A model generated the notes under the pieces. The model saw nothing but the letters and a program-made list of their open reading frames with translations, was not told where the DNA came from and made no database searches. A stretch of 5,611 nucleotides of DNA from Nitrospina sp. (lineage in GTDB: Bacteria > Nitrospinota > Nitrospinia > Nitrospinales > VA-1), in the NCBI GenBank assembly GCA_003545625.1, contig DODH01000282.1, forward strand, positions 1 to 5,611. The letters are read 5' to 3'. A program made the translations under genes and the position numbers. The number at the start of each line of letters is the position of its first letter. Positions within the stretch are counted from its first letter, which is position 1. Below are positions 1 to 5,611 of this stretch, one piece after another.

Positions 1-60
1 TTGCGTTATTTAAACGTTCCGTCACGCAAAGAACGTAATTTTATTCTTGATCGAGCCTGA
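1..60 (+). CDS. ftsI: 3' end of FtsI, septal peptidoglycan transpeptidase (partial)
   Basis: Reading frame 1 is open from the left edge and stops with TGA at 58-60, giving a 19-residue tail that begins LRYLNVPSRKE and is basic at its end. Many FtsI/PBP3 proteins end just after the transpeptidase domain with a similar (A)LRYL-x-VP segment, and ftsI normally sits directly upstream of murE in dcw clusters. The identity rests on this short match plus context; no catalytic motif lies inside the window. The family cross-links septal peptidoglycan in the periplasm, anchored by an N-terminal membrane helix, and works with FtsW. The stop codon overlaps the murE start (TGATG), which suggests translational coupling. 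A different upstream gene cannot be excluded from 19 residues alone. Confidence 0.75.
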   Translation: MRYLNVPSRKERNFILDRA

Positions 61-1604
61 TGCAAGCAACAATTTCGACAAAGTCGTATCCTGAAAGTGA
101 TTATCTAAACGTGACTGACAATACAAAACTTTCACATTTAATCTCAGGGTTGCCCGTGACCAATATTCTGGGAACCATGAACCAGACAATTCGCGAAATC
201 GTCTACGATTCCAGAAAAGCCGGGACAGACAGCTTGTTTGTGGCCATACCCGGTGGGAACTTGGATGGGGGCACGTTCATAAAAGATGCAGTCGCCCAGG
301 GAGCGTCGGTGCTTATTACACAAACACCTCTTGATTCTCTAAATGAACTTGGATTGGGATCGCGCGATGTCACAGCCTTGCACGTCGAAGATTCCCGGAA
401 AGCGCTTTCTATCGTCAGCGCCAATTTTTACCACAGCCCGTCAGAACGATTAGCCTTAACGGGAATTACCGGGACAAACGGGAAAACCACCACAGCCTAT
501 ATTCTTGAAGCTTTATTCGACGCAGAGGGAATCGGGGTTATCGGCACCATCGATTACCATTACGATGGTAAAAAATTTTCAGCCCCTGTTACCACGCCTG
601 AGTCCCTGGATTTGAATCGACTGTTGAACGAAATGATCGAAGAAAAAATTGAAAAGTGCGTTCTGGAGGTCTCTTCCCACGCCCTACACCAAAGCCGTGT
701 TCATGATATGCGTTTCAAGGCGGGTATTTTCACCAATCTGAGTCGCGATCATTTGGATTTTCATGGCGATATGGAGCACTACAAAAACGCTAAGAAAAAA
801 CTTTTCCTGGATAACCAGGTGCAACACCGGATTTTTAATATTGACGACACAGTCGGACAGGAATTTTACGAGGAATTTAAGGCGGGCTCCTTCACCACCG
901 GCATTGACAGTAATGCGGATTTTAAGGCTGAAGATATTGTGCTCACAAAATCGGGTTGCCAATTTATCCTGAAAACTCCTTTTGGAACGAAAGAAATCCA
1001 TTCCAACCTTCTCGGTCGGCACAATGTCTACAATCTCCTCTCTGCTGTGGCAGGCGCTATGGTTCAGGATATCTCTCTTGAAAAGGTTCAGGAAGTGTTT
1101 CGCCAAATCCAACCTATTCCTGGACGATTCGAATGCATTGAAAACAGCCAGGGAATTTCTGTGCTGGTGGATTACGCGCATACCGATGATGCGCTATCCA
1201 ACGCAATCTCAGCGGCGAAAGTTTTCACGGAGGGAAAACTGATTGTGGTGTTCGGTTGTGGTGGCGACAGAGACAAGGGAAAAAGAAAAGCCATGGGACA
1301 AGCCGTTTTAAATGAAGCAGATTATTCCATCATCACCTCTGACAACCCCAGATCGGAAGACCCTGAACAGATCATTGGAGATATTCTCCAGGGCGTTCCT
1401 TCTTCTGCCCGGGAGGGTGATGACTATACGGCAATCATCAACCGGGAAGAGGCCATTGAACACGCCATCCATCTCGCTGGCAAAAATGACCTGGTTCTCA
1501 TTGCAGGAAAAGGTCATGAAGATTATCAGATTCTGGGCACAAAAACCATTCACTTTGATGATCGGGAAGTCGCCCGTTCTGCTTTAAGGAAGCGAAGCCA
1601 CTGA
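60..1604 (+). CDS. murE: UDP-MurNAc-L-Ala-D-Glu:meso-diaminopimelate ligase MurE
   Basis: This cytoplasmic Mur ligase uses ATP to add meso-DAP to UDP-MurNAc-L-Ala-D-Glu. The 514 residues show the three Mur domains. The N-terminal UDP-binding domain has YDSR at 49-52. The central ATPase domain has P-loop TGTNGKTT at 137-144, TTPESLDL at 178-185, EVSSHAL at 203-209 and the expected carbamoylated lysine at K245 in HYKNAKKK. The C-terminal domain has PGRFE at 354-358, DYAHT at 371-375, GGDRDKGKR at 401-409, DNPR at 428-431 and GKGHEDYQ at 483-490. R404, D428, N429, R431, G483 and E487 match the known meso-DAP contacts of E. coli MurE (R389, D413, N414, R416, G464, E468), so DAP rather than lysine is the predicted substrate. 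The ATG overlaps the ftsI stop. It gives about 20 residues ahead of the usual start of the family (KLSHLISGLPV, from residue 23), and a GTG at 111 is a possible alternative. No strong Shine-Dalgarno precedes either start. DYAHTDDAL departs from the usual DYAHTPDAL. Confidence 0.97.
   Translation: MQATISTKSYPESDYLNVTDNTKLSHLISGLPVTNILGTMNQTIREIVYDSRKAGTDSLFVAIPGGNLDGGTFIKDAVAQGASVLITQTPLDSLNELGLGSRDVTALHVEDSRKALSIVSANFYHSPSERLALTGITGTNGKTTTAYILEALFDAEGIGVIGTIDYHYDGKKFSAPVTTPESLDLNRLLNEMIEEKIEKCVLEVSSHALHQSRVHDMRFKAGIFTNLSRDHLDFHGDMEHYKNAKKKLFLDNQVQHRIFNIDDTVGQEFYEEFKAGSFTTGIDSNADFKAEDIVLTKSGCQFILKTPFGTKEIHSNLLGRHNVYNLLSAVAGAMVQDISLEKVQEVFRQIQPIPGRFECIENSQGISVLVDYAHTDDALSNAISAAKVFTEGKLIVVFGCGGDRDKGKRKAMGQAVLNEADYSIITSDNPRSEDPEQIIGDILQGVPSSAREGDDYTAIINREEAIEHAIHLAGKNDLVLIAGKGHEDYQILGTKTIHFDDREVARSALRKRSH
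1586..1592 (+). promoter_or_regulatory. Ribosome binding site for murF
   Basis: AAGGAAG lies inside the last codons of murE, 11 bases before the murF ATG at 1604. It is a good match to the anti-Shine-Dalgarno sequence. It supports the ATG that overlaps the murE stop (TGATG at 1602-1606) and is consistent with coupled translation of the two ligases. Confidence 0.6.
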
Positions 1605-2983
1605 TGGAAGGTCAAGCACAAGATTGCCTCAATGCTATTGGAGGACAACTCCTGCAAGGAGATCCTGATTGTCTATTCCGGGGAGTATCCATAAATTCCC
1701 GGACAGTCTCAAAAGGGGCGTTATTCGTTTGCATTAAAGGAGAGCGTTTTGACGGACATGACTTTCTCGCTGACGTGATTGATAAAAAGGTTGGAGGAAT
1801 CATTCTGTCCAATCCGGAGAAGCTTCCGGTTGAATCCGGACCATTTGTGATCCAAGTCCCGGACACGCTTAAAGCCCTACAAGGTTTGGCAGGCTTCCAG
1901 AGAAAACGGTTTCCGCTCAAGGTTGTTGCCGTTACCGGGACAAATGGAAAGTCAACCACTAAGGAAATGATCGCTGCAATATTGGCAACCAAATTCAAGA
2001 CTTTGAAGACTCAAGGCAACCTGAACAACCATATCGGCCTGCCTCTGACTCTTCTGCAAAGAGAACCTTCGCATGAAGTGGGGGTTCTTGAAATGGGGAT
2101 GAGCGCGATGGGTGAGATTAAAAGACTGGCAGAGATCGCGCAACCGGATATTGGCGTGATCACCAATATTTCCGAAGGGCATCTGGTGCAATTGAAGAAC
2201 CTTAAAGATATTCAGTCTGCAAAAGGAGAGTTGTTTGATTCGCTGACGGAAGAAGGCACGGCTATTGTCAACGCCGACGACCCGCTGGTTCTGGAGTTGG
2301 CCCGGTCGCTTCGCGCCAGGACCGTCACCTTTGGCATCGACCAGCCTGCGGATGTGCGGGCAAGTGAAATAGAAAGCAAGGACAACCTGGGGTTTCAATT
2401 CAAGGTAAAACTTTTCGACAAAACTCTTTCCATTCGCCTTCCCTACCTTGGCTATTGCAACATTTATAACACCCTCGCTGCGTTGGCAACCGGTTATTCG
2501 CTAGGGATTCAGGAAGAGACCATGACCCGCGGACTGGAAAATTACCAGCGTATGTCCCAACGCAACGAACAAATTCGACATAAAGGAATCGATCTTATTA
2601 ATGACGCTTACAACGCCAATCCCCGGTCCATGACCGAAGCTTTGAAAACTCTGGACAACTTTAAAACCCAGGGTCGACGAATTTTTGTTATCGGGGACAT
2701 GCTCGAGTTGGGGGACCGATCTGTCCCCGCACATAAAAATTTGGGAGAAGAAATCGCCCAATCCAAAACAAACATTCTGGTCACAGTCGGAAAGCTGGCT
2801 GGCCTGTCAGCGAAATATGCCCTTGCAGGGGGAAAAATTCAAATTCTGCAATTCGCCGATCATCAGGAGGCGGCTGAATTTTTAATCCAGGAAGCGAGGA
2901 GTGGGGATTGTGTGATGTTCAAGGGCTCACGAGGGACCGCAATGGAAAAAATATTACAAATCTTTATCGAAAATAAGAATTAA
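1604..2983 (+). CDS. murF: UDP-MurNAc-tripeptide:D-alanyl-D-alanine ligase MurF
   Basis: MurF is the last cytoplasmic ligase. It uses ATP to join D-Ala-D-Ala to UDP-MurNAc-tripeptide, giving the pentapeptide precursor used by MraY. The 459 residues are close to the E. coli length (452). The N-terminal domain has NSRT at 31-34, G-x-LFVCIKGERFDGHDF at about 38-54. The ATPase domain has P-loop TGTNGKSTTKEM at 111-122, GNLNNHIGLPLTLL at 138-151, LEMGM at 162-166, NISEGHL at 188-194, the expected carbamoylated lysine K207 in AKGELF, and NADDP at 223-227. The C-terminal domain has NDAYNANP at 333-340, GDMLELG at 364-370 and KGSRGTAME at 440-448. NNHIG, DAYNANP and GDMLELG separate MurF from MurE and from folate ligases. 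The ATG overlaps the murE stop by one base and has a Shine-Dalgarno at 1586-1592. The stop is 2 bases before mraY. No broken or missing motif was seen. Confidence 0.97.
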   Translation: MEGQAQDCLNAIGGQLLQGDPDCLFRGVSINSRTVSKGALFVCIKGERFDGHDFLADVIDKKVGGIILSNPEKLPVESGPFVIQVPDTLKALQGLAGFQRKRFPLKVVAVTGTNGKSTTKEMIAAILATKFKTLKTQGNLNNHIGLPLTLLQREPSHEVGVLEMGMSAMGEIKRLAEIAQPDIGVITNISEGHLVQLKNLKDIQSAKGELFDSLTEEGTAIVNADDPLVLELARSLRARTVTFGIDQPADVRASEIESKDNLGFQFKVKLFDKTLSIRLPYLGYCNIYNTLAALATGYSLGIQEETMTRGLENYQRMSQRNEQIRHKGIDLINDAYNANPRSMTEALKTLDNFKTQGRRIFVIGDMLELGDRSVPAHKNLGEEIAQSKTNILVTVGKLAGLSAKYALAGGKIQILQFADHQEAAEFLIQEARSGDCVMFKGSRGTAMEKILQIFIENKN

Positions 2984-2985
2984 TT

Positions 2986-4074
2986 ATGTTCTATCACTTT
3001 TTTTATCCGCTCAGTTCGGATTATTCAATATTCAATGTCTTTAAGTACATCACCTTCCGGTCCGCATATTCCGGAATCACGGCATTGGGATTGAGCCTTA
3101 TTCTGGGTGGCCTGATGATTCGCGTTTTGCAGAAATTTCAGATACAGGAAAAAATCCGCAGTGATGGACCACAACACCATAGTTCCAAGTCTGGAACTCC
3201 AACGATGGGCGGACTGCTTATTCTGGCAACATTCGGTTGCTCTACCCTGCTCTGGGCTGATTTGAGCAATCATTATATCTGGCTTGTCCTGCTTTCCGCG
3301 CTTGGCTTCGGAGCTATCGGACTGCGTGACGATATCCTGAAATTAAAAAAGGGGAAAGGCATCAGCGCAAAAGAAAAGATTTTGCTTCAGGTCTTGCTGA
3401 GCCTGGCGGTTGGAATTTACCTGCTATATTTCGACCCTGCGCGTGCGGAATATGCCACACGCTTATCGGTCCCCTTCTTTAAAGGGTTTCAGCCTGACCT
3501 GGGAGTCATCAGCTACCTGCTTTTTATTGTTTTCATAATGGTGGGGACCTCCAACGCTGTCAACCTGACAGATGGGCTGGACGGATTAGCGATCGGCCCT
3601 ATTATCATCGCCACGCTTACTTATACCGGTATCGTTTATATCAGCGGTCACTTCAATTTTTCAGAATACCTTCGTATTCAGCACATCAAGGATGCGGGAG
3701 AAGTTGCTGTCGCCAGTTCAGCCATTATGGGAGCCAGTCTGGGTTTCCTTTGGTACAACTCCTACCCCGCTCAGATATTTATGGGGGATGTAGGGTCCTT
3801 ATCTCTGGGAGGGTTGCTGGGCACCATTGCGGTGATCGTCAAGCATGAACTCCTGCTGATTCTTATTGGCGGTATTTTCGTGATTGAAGCGCTGTCCGTC
3901 ATCATTCAGGTCGGTTATTTCAAATATACAGGTGGAAAACGTTTTTTCAAAATGGCTCCGCTTCACCACCATTTTGAGGAACTGGGCTGGTCAGAACCCA
4001 AGGTCATCGTGCGATTCTGGATTGTCGCGGTGATTCTAGCCATGATCAGTCTCAGCACCCTGAAGCTCAGGTAA
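2986..4074 (+). CDS. mraY: Phospho-N-acetylmuramoyl-pentapeptide-transferase MraY
   Basis: This inner-membrane enzyme transfers phospho-MurNAc-pentapeptide from UDP to undecaprenyl phosphate, producing lipid I. The 362 residues (E. coli 360) are hydrophobic, with about ten membrane segments, for example near 28-46, 72-92, 131-149, 174-194, 240-257, 287-309 and 340-360. Family motifs occur in order: DGPQHH at 60-65 followed by SGTPTMGG at 69-76; the aspartate pair D115-D116; NAVNLTDGLDGLA at 190-202; FMGDVGSLSLGG at 265-276 with catalytic D268; and MAPLHHHFE at 323-331, the histidine motif that sets MraY apart from WecA-type transferases. The N-terminus (YPLSS, FNVFKYITFRS) aligns with typical MraY starts, so the ATG is well supported, although it lacks a clear Shine-Dalgarno. 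The gene starts 2 bases after murF, and its stop overlaps the murD ATG. The aspartate pair sits in GLRDDILK, a variant of the common GF-x-DDY-x-K. Confidence 0.97.
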   Translation: MFYHFFYPLSSDYSIFNVFKYITFRSAYSGITALGLSLILGGLMIRVLQKFQIQEKIRSDGPQHHSSKSGTPTMGGLLILATFGCSTLLWADLSNHYIWLVLLSALGFGAIGLRDDILKLKKGKGISAKEKILLQVLLSLAVGIYLLYFDPARAEYATRLSVPFFKGFQPDLGVISYLLFIVFIMVGTSNAVNLTDGLDGLAIGPIIIATLTYTGIVYISGHFNFSEYLRIQHIKDAGEVAVASSAIMGASLGFLWYNSYPAQIFMGDVGSLSLGGLLGTIAVIVKHELLLILIGGIFVIEALSVIIQVGYFKYTGGKRFFKMAPLHHHFEELGWSEPKVIVRFWIVAVILAMISLSTLKLR

Positions 4075-5417
4075 TGATGGAACTTAAAAACAAAACCCTA
4101 TGCGTAATCGGGCTTGGTAAAACGGGCATCGCTGTGGCTAACTTTCTTTCCCGGCAGGGAGCCCGTGTCACGGTGACGGACAGCAAGCCTCGCGAACAAT
4201 TATTAGAGTCCTTGAAACAATTGCGTGCTGATGTGAAAACCCGTTTCGAAAATTCTGCGCCACCTTCTGACACAGAACTGGTTGTATTGAGTCCGGGAGT
4301 AGCTATTCATTCATCGTTTCTTGAAAACGCCAAACGGGCAGGAATCGAAATCATCAGCGAAATTGAGCTGGCGAATCGGTTCAATACTGTTCCGATCATT
4401 GCCGTCACCGGAACTAACGGCAAATCCACCTGCACCAGCCTAATCGCTGAAATGTTCAGTCAGTCTGAAAAAACCGTACATGCAGGAGGAAATCTTGGAA
4501 CCCCTTTTATTTCTTTATTGGATCAAGGCGGTGCCGATTACAGAATTCTCGAACTTTCCAGTTTTCAAATGGAAGCTACATCGGGACTTCGCCCGGTAGT
4601 TTCAGTCATTCTAAATATTAGTCCGGACCACATGGACCGGCATAAAGATTTTAAAACCTATGCTGAGCTGAAAGAGAAAATATTTGCCCACCAAACGCAA
4701 AATGATTTTTTGATACTGAATCAGGATGATCCAAATACCCGCAACCTTGGAAAAGACTGCCCGGCTGAGCGCATTTTATTCAGCACTCAAACTGAGCTTG
4801 ATAAAGGGATATTTTTGCGTGGGAACAAAATTATCGCCCGACTTCAAAACAATGAGAGGGAAATGCTATCCCTTGAATCGCTGTCCAAAGGAATGCGGTG
4901 GCAGGTCGAAAACATCCTCCCCGCCATTGCCGTCGCTTTGCTTCTCGATGTATCGCAAGAGGCCATTCTACGGGCTTTAAAAAACTTTACCATCCTTGAG
5001 CATCGTCTGGAATGGGTCCGCACCATGAACGGCGTCGATTTCGTCAACGATTCCAAGGGGACCAACGTAGGCTCTGTTTGCAAATCATTGAACACTTTTG
5101 ACCGTCCTATCATTCTCATCGCAGGTGGAAAAGATAAAGAAACAGATTTTTCTCCTTTAAAGAGCCTGATGAAAGAAAAAGTCAAACACCTGGTTCTCAT
5201 CGGCGAGACCCGCGACAAGTTTAAAGGGATTCTGAACGGCTCCTTCGGTTATGAAGAAAGCGATAGCCTGGAAGAAGCAGTTCACTTGGCAAAAGCAAAA
5301 GCTGAAGATGGGGATATCGTTCTCCTCTCACCGGCTTGCGCAAGTTTTGACATGTTTAAAGATTACGAGGACCGGGGAAACTGTTTTAAAACGATTGTTA
5401 AAAACCTGGAAGGATAA
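4074..5417 (+). CDS. murD: UDP-MurNAc-L-alanine:D-glutamate ligase MurD
   Basis: MurD is the cytoplasmic ligase that uses ATP to add D-Glu to UDP-MurNAc-L-Ala, the step before MurE. The 447 residues (E. coli 438) begin with a Rossmann-like UDP-binding domain: GLGKTG at 13-18, TDSKP at 35-39 and LSPGV at 72-76. The ATPase domain has P-loop TGTNGKST at 112-119, GGNLGTP at 138-144, ELSSFQME at 160-167, NISPDHMDRH at 181-190 and the expected carbamoylated lysine K200 in YAELKEKIF. The C-terminal domain has LEHRLE at 308-313, NDSKGTN at 325-331, AGGKDK at 350-355 and LSPACASFD-x-F-x-DYEDRG at 418-435. The last motif and the N-terminal GxGxTG are specific to MurD. The start is ambiguous by one codon: ATG at 4074 overlaps the mraY stop (TAATG), and a second in-frame ATG follows at 4077. 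A CAGG just upstream is better spaced for the second. The stop codon lies 6 bases before the preferred ftsW start. Confidence 0.97.
   Translation: MMELKNKTLCVIGLGKTGIAVANFLSRQGARVTVTDSKPREQLLESLKQLRADVKTRFENSAPPSDTELVVLSPGVAIHSSFLENAKRAGIEIISEIELANRFNTVPIIAVTGTNGKSTCTSLIAEMFSQSEKTVHAGGNLGTPFISLLDQGGADYRILELSSFQMEATSGLRPVVSVILNISPDHMDRHKDFKTYAELKEKIFAHQTQNDFLILNQDDPNTRNLGKDCPAERILFSTQTELDKGIFLRGNKIIARLQNNEREMLSLESLSKGMRWQVENILPAIAVALLLDVSQEAILRALKNFTILEHRLEWVRTMNGVDFVNDSKGTNVGSVCKSLNTFDRPIILIAGGKDKETDFSPLKSLMKEKVKHLVLIGETRDKFKGILNGSFGYEESDSLEEAVHLAKAKAEDGDIVLLSPACASFDMFKDYEDRGNCFKTIVKNLEG
5408..5414 (+). promoter_or_regulatory. Ribosome binding site that decides the ftsW start
   Basis: GGAAGGA, in the last two sense codons of murD, is the strongest Shine-Dalgarno-like sequence seen at any gene junction in the window. 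It is 9 bases before the TTG at 5424, an ideal spacing. It is only 2 bases before the out-of-frame ATG at 5417 and 45 bases before the in-frame ATG at 5460. It therefore favours TTG as the ftsW start. Confidence 0.6.
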
Positions 5418-5423
5418 TGGATT

Positions 5424-5611
5424 TTGGCTGCGTCTCAGGAAAAACACTCAGATTCGTTAATGGGCATCACCGTGGCCGTCCTGGTTCTGGTGGGTATCGT
5501 TATGGTTTTCAGTTCAAGTGCTGTGTACGCCTTGGAAAAATACAACGACTCCTATTATTTTCTCAAACGCCAGGCTGTCTGGTGCCTTCTGGGAACAGGG
5601 GTTCTGCTCGT
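5424..5611 (+). CDS. ftsW: 5' end of FtsW, septal SEDS peptidoglycan polymerase (partial)
   Basis: The SEDS-family glycosyltransferase FtsW polymerises lipid II at the septum together with FtsI. Only about 62 codons lie in the window, and the frame runs off the right edge. After a short polar leader (AASQEKHSDS) comes a first membrane helix, from about residue 12 to 30, ending in GIVMVFSSSAVYA. This matches the FtsW/RodA signature G-x-x-MV-(Y/F)-S-(A/S)-S at the end of helix 1. Next come a polar stretch with YYFLKRQ and a second hydrophobic segment beginning AVWCLLGTGVLL, as in FtsW, where (F)LKRQ precedes helix 2. The frame is closed upstream by TAA at 5415-5417. TTG at 5424 is preferred because it has GGAAGGA 9 bases upstream and includes the DSLMG segment that aligns with the D-x-x-L found at the start of helix 1 in relatives. 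ATG at 5460 would begin inside that segment with no leader. RodA is the main alternative, but position after murD favours FtsW. Confidence 0.9.
   Translation, partial: MAASQEKHSDSLMGITVAVLVLVGIVMVFSSSAVYALEKYNDSYYFLKRQAVWCLLGTGVLL

Noticed and set aside
14..46. Inverted repeat ACGTTC (14-19) and GAACGT (31-36) followed by a T-rich stretch, resembling a terminator or attenuator before murE.
   Set aside because: The stem is 6 bp with half A/T pairs and an 11-base loop, the T-run is interrupted, and it lies within coding sequence in the middle of a continuous gene cluster. Chance is the simpler explanation.
684..1181. 165-codon open frame on the minus strand within murE.
   Set aside because: It is fully antisense to conserved murE sequence, shows no recognisable motif and has no start context of its own.
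1952..2398. 148-codon open frame on the minus strand within murF.
   Set aside because: It is antisense to the ATPase domain of murF, with no recognisable domain; open by chance.
2693..2728. GGGGAC twice (2693-2698 and 2711-2716) with GTCCCC at 2723-2728, giving a 6 bp GC-rich hairpin with two possible partners.
   Set aside because: It lies inside the conserved GDMLELGDR segment of murF, has no following T-run, and the two GGGGAC copies arise from repeated Gly-Asp codons.
468..4430. Near-repeat DNA encoding TGTNGK(S/T)T at 468-491, 1934-1957 and 4407-4430.
   Set aside because: These are the ATP-binding loops of the paralogous ligases MurE, MurF and MurD. The similarity comes from shared protein ancestry, not from a DNA repeat or recombination element.
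5417..5611. ORF from the ATG overlapping the murD stop, open for 65 codons to the window edge.
   Set aside because: The translation is Gly/Arg/Cys-rich with no membrane helix and no family resemblance, while the overlapping frame encodes clear FtsW sequence. It is a shadow frame.

Overview
The window is a compact stretch of the division and cell wall (dcw) cluster of a Gram-negative-type bacterium. All genes are on the + strand, in the order 3' end of ftsI, then murE, murF, mraY, murD and the 5' end of ftsW. This is the classic dcw order. MurE carries the DNPR motif of enzymes that add meso-diaminopimelate, so the organism probably makes meso-DAP peptidoglycan. Base composition looks even and moderate, and no stretch stands out as foreign. 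MraY and the gene order would suit a Desulfobacterota-, Nitrospinota- or Nitrospirota-like lineage. That placement is only an impression and needs a phylogeny.

Layout: bases 1-60 hold the last 19 codons of the upstream gene, very likely ftsI. murE (60-1604), murF (1604-2983), mraY (2986-4074) and murD (4074-5417) are complete. ftsW begins after murD, most likely at a TTG at 5424, and runs off the right edge. Non-coding DNA totals about 8 bases. Three junctions are stop/start overlaps of the TGATG or TAATG type. The murF-mraY junction is a 2-base gap and the murD-ftsW junction is a 6-base gap. No promoter, terminator, RNA gene, repeat array or mobile element is visible, so the genes are probably co-transcribed from a promoter upstream of the window.

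How the genes work together: MurD adds D-Glu to UDP-MurNAc-L-Ala, MurE adds meso-DAP, and MurF adds D-Ala-D-Ala, giving UDP-MurNAc-pentapeptide in the cytoplasm. MraY then transfers phospho-MurNAc-pentapeptide to undecaprenyl phosphate in the inner membrane, giving lipid I. After conversion to lipid II (by MurG, not in this window), FtsW and FtsI polymerise and cross-link the product at the division septum.

I found no previously undescribed system here. The points worth a second look are small: the probable non-ATG start of ftsW beside an out-of-frame decoy ATG, an N-terminal extension on MurE, translation-start details in mraY and murD, and a few substitutions in otherwise invariant motifs.
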